A stretch of DNA of 41,119 bases from DAOTXL01 sp034434895 (GTDB taxonomy: Bacteria > Chloroflexota > Anaerolineae > JAAYZQ01), in assembly GCA_034434895.1 (NCBI GenBank), contig DAOTYI010000070.1, positions 1 through 41,119 of the forward strand. Reading direction: 5' to 3'. The translations under genes and the position numbers were made by a program. Every line of letters begins with the position of its first letter. Position 1 is the stretch's first letter. The notes beneath the pieces were generated by a model. The model had not been told where the DNA came from. It did no database searches and worked only from the letters and a program-made list of their open reading frames with translations. Of this stretch, positions 39,297 through 41,119 are shown piece by piece.

Positions 39297-39923
39297 TCAG
39301 TCTGGCCCAAACCCCTGCCATTCAGCAGTCTCATTCCCAGAACTCATCCCACAGCCATAGATCGGATATCCCTTTTGCGAAAAAAGATCAGATCGAATTG
39401 GGTTAAAGTAGACCCATTGATAGACATGGGTCTCAGACGATGGCCGCTGCCACGGACGGCCAAGTGTCGCTACAAAGCCTGAACCCAAAGCCAGGCCTTG
39501 CTCAGGGTAGACCAGGTATATAAACCCCTGGTCAGTGTCAGGAGCACATGGGGTCATCAGCACAGCGGTGGGTGGCCCAAATTCATCGACAGCAGTCTGA
39601 AACGTGTATTGTCTATCAGGCTCAACAAGTATGATAGACTCGGCTACATTGTTTACATCGAGGAAAATCGTAACTTGAGTCATGCCATCGTGCTTGAAAC
39701 AGCGCCAGCCCCAATCCATTCGTTGCAATCCTGGCTCGGTATCAGGTGGTTTCTTCAGAAGGTCCACTATTTCCTGACGATTTGTCTTGCCAGGGATAAC
39801 TCCCCGCCAGCATGGTGGAGCACAATTCGACTTGAGGACATCCTGGAAGACAATTCGCTCACCGGCACAGCCACAACCGGCCAACACAATCAACAACCAG
39901 AGAAGACAACACCCCTTACGCAT
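39297..39923 (-). CDS. Lipoprotein downstream of the RHS gene, possible immunity protein
   Basis: A 208-residue secreted lipoprotein: signal MRKGCCLLWLLIVLAGCGC with lipobox LAGC. The mature part opens with CAPPCWRGVIPGKTNRQEI, a motif I associate with a family of Chloroflexota lipoproteins of unknown function. The body has DVNNVAESIILVEPDRQYTF and several aromatic residues. ATG 39923 follows GGAG with 6 nt spacing. It starts 32 nt after the RHS stop on the same strand, the place where immunity genes of polymorphic toxins lie. Base composition is lower in GC than most of the window. The immunity role is inference from position only. Confidence 0.7.
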   Translation of the reverse strand: MRKGCCLLWLLIVLAGCGCAGERIVFQDVLKSNCAPPCWRGVIPGKTNRQEIVDLLKKPPDTEPGLQRMDWGWRCFKHDGMTQVTIFLDVNNVAESIILVEPDRQYTFQTAVDEFGPPTAVLMTPCAPDTDQGFIYLVYPEQGLALGSGFVATLGRPWQRPSSETHVYQWVYFNPIRSDLFSQKGYPIYGCGMSSGNETAEWQGFGPD

Positions 39924-39955
39924 AGTCATCTCCGGGGGAATCCACCGAGATGTGT

Positions 39956-41119
39956 CTATCGTGGCCCCCAAACCCAGGGGATTTGCACAAATTGATGGAA
40001 AAACCGGAATCTGCTGGTATCCATCACAGCACCCGGGCACGGGTCTCCTATCTGTTGGTAAACAAAAATCTCAAAGGATGCAGCAAAGTCTTCATAGAGA
40101 CCGTTCTTTTTCACCCACTCATTAGGTGGGGTTCCACCCCATTTGTAGGGAGTCAAATTGAGCGACGCCATTCCGAACAAGTTGAATTGAGACCCGCCGG
40201 TAGCTTTTCTGAAATCATCTATCAAGCCCTGTGATTCCTGGAAATAGTGTCCCAGTTCGTGGGTAAGAGCGTGCTCGGCGTTCCCCGGTACAGCAAAAGC
40301 ACTATCGTTAACTCTGACTGTGCCAAGAGCTTCCCATGCGCCGCCAGGCTTCCATCCAAATCCCAGTGGCCACAGGCTCTTGTGCATCCTTTTGAGGGTA
40401 ACGCCACCAATTATCCGCGAAACCGGAGCACCGAAAGCTTGAGCGATGTTGCTGACCACTTGCCCGACTGTTGCAATTTCCTCTAGGGTCCATTGCGCAT
40501 CTCCACTTTTTATCGTCACACCTGCTATATACAGTAAGGCCCGTAGTGCGCAAGTAGTCACCCAGTTGCCGGCGGACCATCCTGCAATTTGGAGGGAAAA
40601 CTGATAGTCCCACCAATCCTGGTCTGTCGGGTCTTGACCGCCATGAGCATCCCTGAATTCTTGCTCCCACTGCTCTCTCGATTTGTGTCCCGTTGGGTCG
40701 ATGTATCGCAGAGGATTCCCCAGAACATAAGAGTACCTGTTGAACGATTGCGGCTCCCCCGCCTCCGGCACCAGCGTATCGGCGCTCAGCCAGCGGGAAA
40801 GCGCCGGGTCGTACCACCGCGCCCCCATGTGGTACAGCCCCAGGCCCTCCTCCTGCCGCTGGCCGGTGTAGCGATAGGTCGTCGGCGTCGTCCCCCAGGT
40901 GTAGCGGGTCTCCCCCCAGGCTTTGTAGCGCAGCTCGGCCACCTTGCTGCCGCTGCTGTTGACGGTGAGGGCCGTGGAGCCCAGATGGTCCCCCAGCAAA
41001 TAGTATACCACACCTCCCTGCCGCATGGCAACTCGCCGGCCCCCGGCATAGTAGTAGCTGGTCGCCACCCCGGTGGTGACGTTCTTCTCGTAGTGCGCCC
41101 CGATGTAGATGGTGGTCTG
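39956..41119 (-). CDS. RHS-repeat protein, C-terminal part with metallopeptidase-like toxin tip (partial)
   Basis: The frame enters from the right edge, so the start is outside the window. The first 145 visible residues are the conserved RHS core end: ATSYYYAGGRRVAMR, YYLLGDHLGSTALTV, LGLYHMGARWYDPALSRW, and NRYSYVLGNPLRYIDPTGH. The variable tip after PTGH (about 240 residues) contains HELGHYF, a zinc motif, and YEDFAASFE about 60 residues later, which could give the third metal ligand. GC content falls at about 40.74 kb, close to the core/tip border. RHS proteins shield and deliver such tips in contact-dependent competition. A peptidase toxin is likely but not proven. Confidence 0.85.
   Translation of the reverse strand, partial: QTTIYIGAHYEKNVTTGVATSYYYAGGRRVAMRQGGVVYYLLGDHLGSTALTVNSSGSKVAELRYKAWGETRYTWGTTPTTYRYTGQRQEEGLGLYHMGARWYDPALSRWLSADTLVPEAGEPQSFNRYSYVLGNPLRYIDPTGHKSREQWEQEFRDAHGGQDPTDQDWWDYQFSLQIAGWSAGNWVTTCALRALLYIAGVTIKSGDAQWTLEEIATVGQVVSNIAQAFGAPVSRIIGGVTLKRMHKSLWPLGFGWKPGGAWEALGTVRVNDSAFAVPGNAEHALTHELGHYFQESQGLIDDFRKATGGSQFNLFGMASLNLTPYKWGGTPPNEWVKKNGLYEDFAASFEIFVYQQIGDPCPGAVMDTSRFRFFHQFVQIPWVWGPR

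Overview
GC-rich bacterial chromosome segment that reads as Chloroflexota, most likely Anaerolineae or a close relative. The placement is by inference only: archaeal-type HMG-CoA synthase/thiolase/DUF35 genes, a GroEL without the GGM tail, a PgpH-YbeY cluster, a DUF6062-like protein, a cold-shock/RRM pair, an inositol-phosphate synthase and many short dispersed intergenic repeats. Most of the window is ordinary vertically inherited chromosome. The right edge (about 39.1-41.1 kb) is accessory. Promoters are easy to see: about fourteen genes have a TTGACN-like -35, a spacer of exactly 17 bp and a TATAAT-like -10.

Layout. 0-3.6 kb: tail of a probable ybaB, recR, then the three-gene archaeal-type mevalonate entry module (HMG-CoA synthase, thiolase, DUF35 scaffold). 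3.7-7.4 kb, minus strand: groES-groEL under a CIRCE operator, and a phosphoglycerate mutase whose halves are in swapped order. 7.7-10.6 kb: an unknown protein, a LysM lipoprotein, a zinc-ribbon membrane protein and a TPR protein. 10.6-12.7 kb: an EF-G-like GTPase. 13.1-16.9 kb: yqeY-pgpH-ybeY-response regulator, tightly packed. 17.0-18.2 kb: cold-shock protein plus RRM protein, enclosed by long inverted repeats. 18.3-20.8 kb: mutY and a MATE pump. 20.8-24.1 kb, minus strand: cooC-like ATPase, AmrS-type radical SAM enzyme and a B12-binding radical SAM enzyme. 24.5-29.5 kb: an orphan sugar-binding lipoprotein, rtcA, an aldehyde dehydrogenase and a minimal zincin. 29.6-33.7 kb: potABCD polyamine ABC transporter. 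33.9-36.9 kb: inositol-phosphate synthase and a TPP enzyme. 36.9-38.95 kb: a three-gene operon of unknown function behind what looks like a complete fluoride riboswitch (promoter, aptamer, terminator). 39.3-41.1 kb: a lipoprotein and the 3' end of an RHS polymorphic toxin with a metallopeptidase-like tip.

The two strongest discoveries are (1) the fluoride-riboswitch-controlled operon of a double CxxC/CxxH protein plus two coiled-coil paralogues, a candidate new fluoride-response system with no known fluoride exporter gene in it, and (2) a circularly permuted cofactor-independent phosphoglycerate mutase that keeps the metal ligands but has lost part of the phosphotransferase active site. A third theme is three families of intergenic repeats made of inverted-repeat words, one pair flanking the cold-shock/RRM cassette with a compensatory base-pair change. 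All calls were made by eye; no database search or folding program was run.
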